From NCBI GenBank assembly GCA_032622095.1, contig CP136066.1, positions 4,487,784 to 4,551,783 of the forward strand: a DNA stretch of 64,000 nucleotides, read 5' to 3'. Shown here piece by piece: positions 63,950-64,000 of the stretch. The translations under genes and the position numbers were made by a program. The notes under the pieces were generated by a model. The model did no database searches. It was not told where the DNA came from and saw only the letters and a program-made list of their open reading frames with translations. How positions within the stretch are numbered: position 1 is the stretch's first letter; every line of letters begins with the position of its first letter. This DNA comes from Siphonodentalium dalli (Eukaryota > Mollusca > Scaphopoda > Gadilida > Siphonodentaliidae).

Positions 63950-64000
63950 CTCAGTTGGTAGAGCGGAGGACTGTAGATGCTACGACTTGTCAGCTATCCT
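63950..64000 (+). tRNA. tRNA-Tyr(GTA), cut by the window end
   Basis: The 5' half, the anticodon and most of the intron are present with no change; the 3' half lies outside the window. Confidence 0.9.

Larger units (their letters stand above)
48589..64000. repeat. tRNA-Tyr/tRNA-Arg tandem array, block 6
   Basis: About 23 units. The first one to two (48589-49600) are clearly diverged in genes and spacer. The rest are homogeneous, with a 4-unit pattern from 58.9 kb on. The array continues past the window end. Confidence 0.95.

Noticed and set aside
1-64000. A CRISPR array
   Set aside because: The repeats are 679 bp, contain tRNA genes and have no unique spacers or cas genes.
1-64000. A bacterial or phage tRNA cluster
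   Set aside because: tRNA-Tyr has a nuclear-type intron, CCA is not encoded, termination is by T-runs, and a metazoan-type LINE is present.

Overview
The window is eukaryotic, almost certainly metazoan nuclear DNA. About 53 of its 64 kb is a tandem array of a 679-bp unit, and each unit carries two divergently transcribed tRNA genes. One is an intron-containing tRNA-Tyr(GTA) on the + strand. The other is an intronless tRNA-Arg(TCG) on the - strand. I count 78 tRNA-Tyr loci (the last cut by the window end) and 79 tRNA-Arg loci, including variants, degenerate copies and copies split by insertions. The Tyr intron position, the internal A and B boxes, the T-run (Pol III) terminators and the non-LTR retrotransposon all point to an animal. 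The retrotransposon style and the glutamine-rich gene would suit a marine invertebrate such as a mollusc, but that is a guess.

Layout: array block 1-2580; a retroposed insert with poly(T) at one end and an 11-bp target duplication, 2581-3561, inside a tRNA-Arg gene; array 3562-15749; a 5'-truncated LINE (reverse transcriptase ORF, - strand) 15750-17779, again inside a tRNA-Arg gene; array 17780-21172; an apparently identical LINE copy 21173-23202, made by segmental duplication rather than by a second insertion; array 23203-42148; a complex non-array block 42149-48588; array 48589-64000. The first units of the last block are old and degenerate.

The complex block holds two diverged copies of a glutamine/proline-rich gene facing away from each other. 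The - strand copy (42197-44954) is nearly full length but has a 5-bp frameshift. The + strand copy (47008-48225) is cut at its 3' end. Their 5' flanks start with a perfect 85-bp inverted repeat (45656-45740 and 46551-46635). Between them lies one stranded piece of tRNA unit, part of a 518-bp direct duplication (41736-42253 and 45748-46265).

The array has higher-order structure. A 7-unit pattern runs through about 4.9-13.7 kb, an 8-unit 5,434-bp pattern runs twice through 24.5-35.4 kb, and a 4-unit pattern lies at 58.9-64 kb. Some unit subfamilies carry mutations that should weaken the tRNAs: G10>T in Tyr, G10>T in Arg and G72>A in Tyr. Unequal exchange is therefore spreading both intact and damaged gene copies. 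No bacterial or viral gene system is present. Coordinates come from reading the sequence and from the regular 679-bp period; no covariance-model or database search was run.
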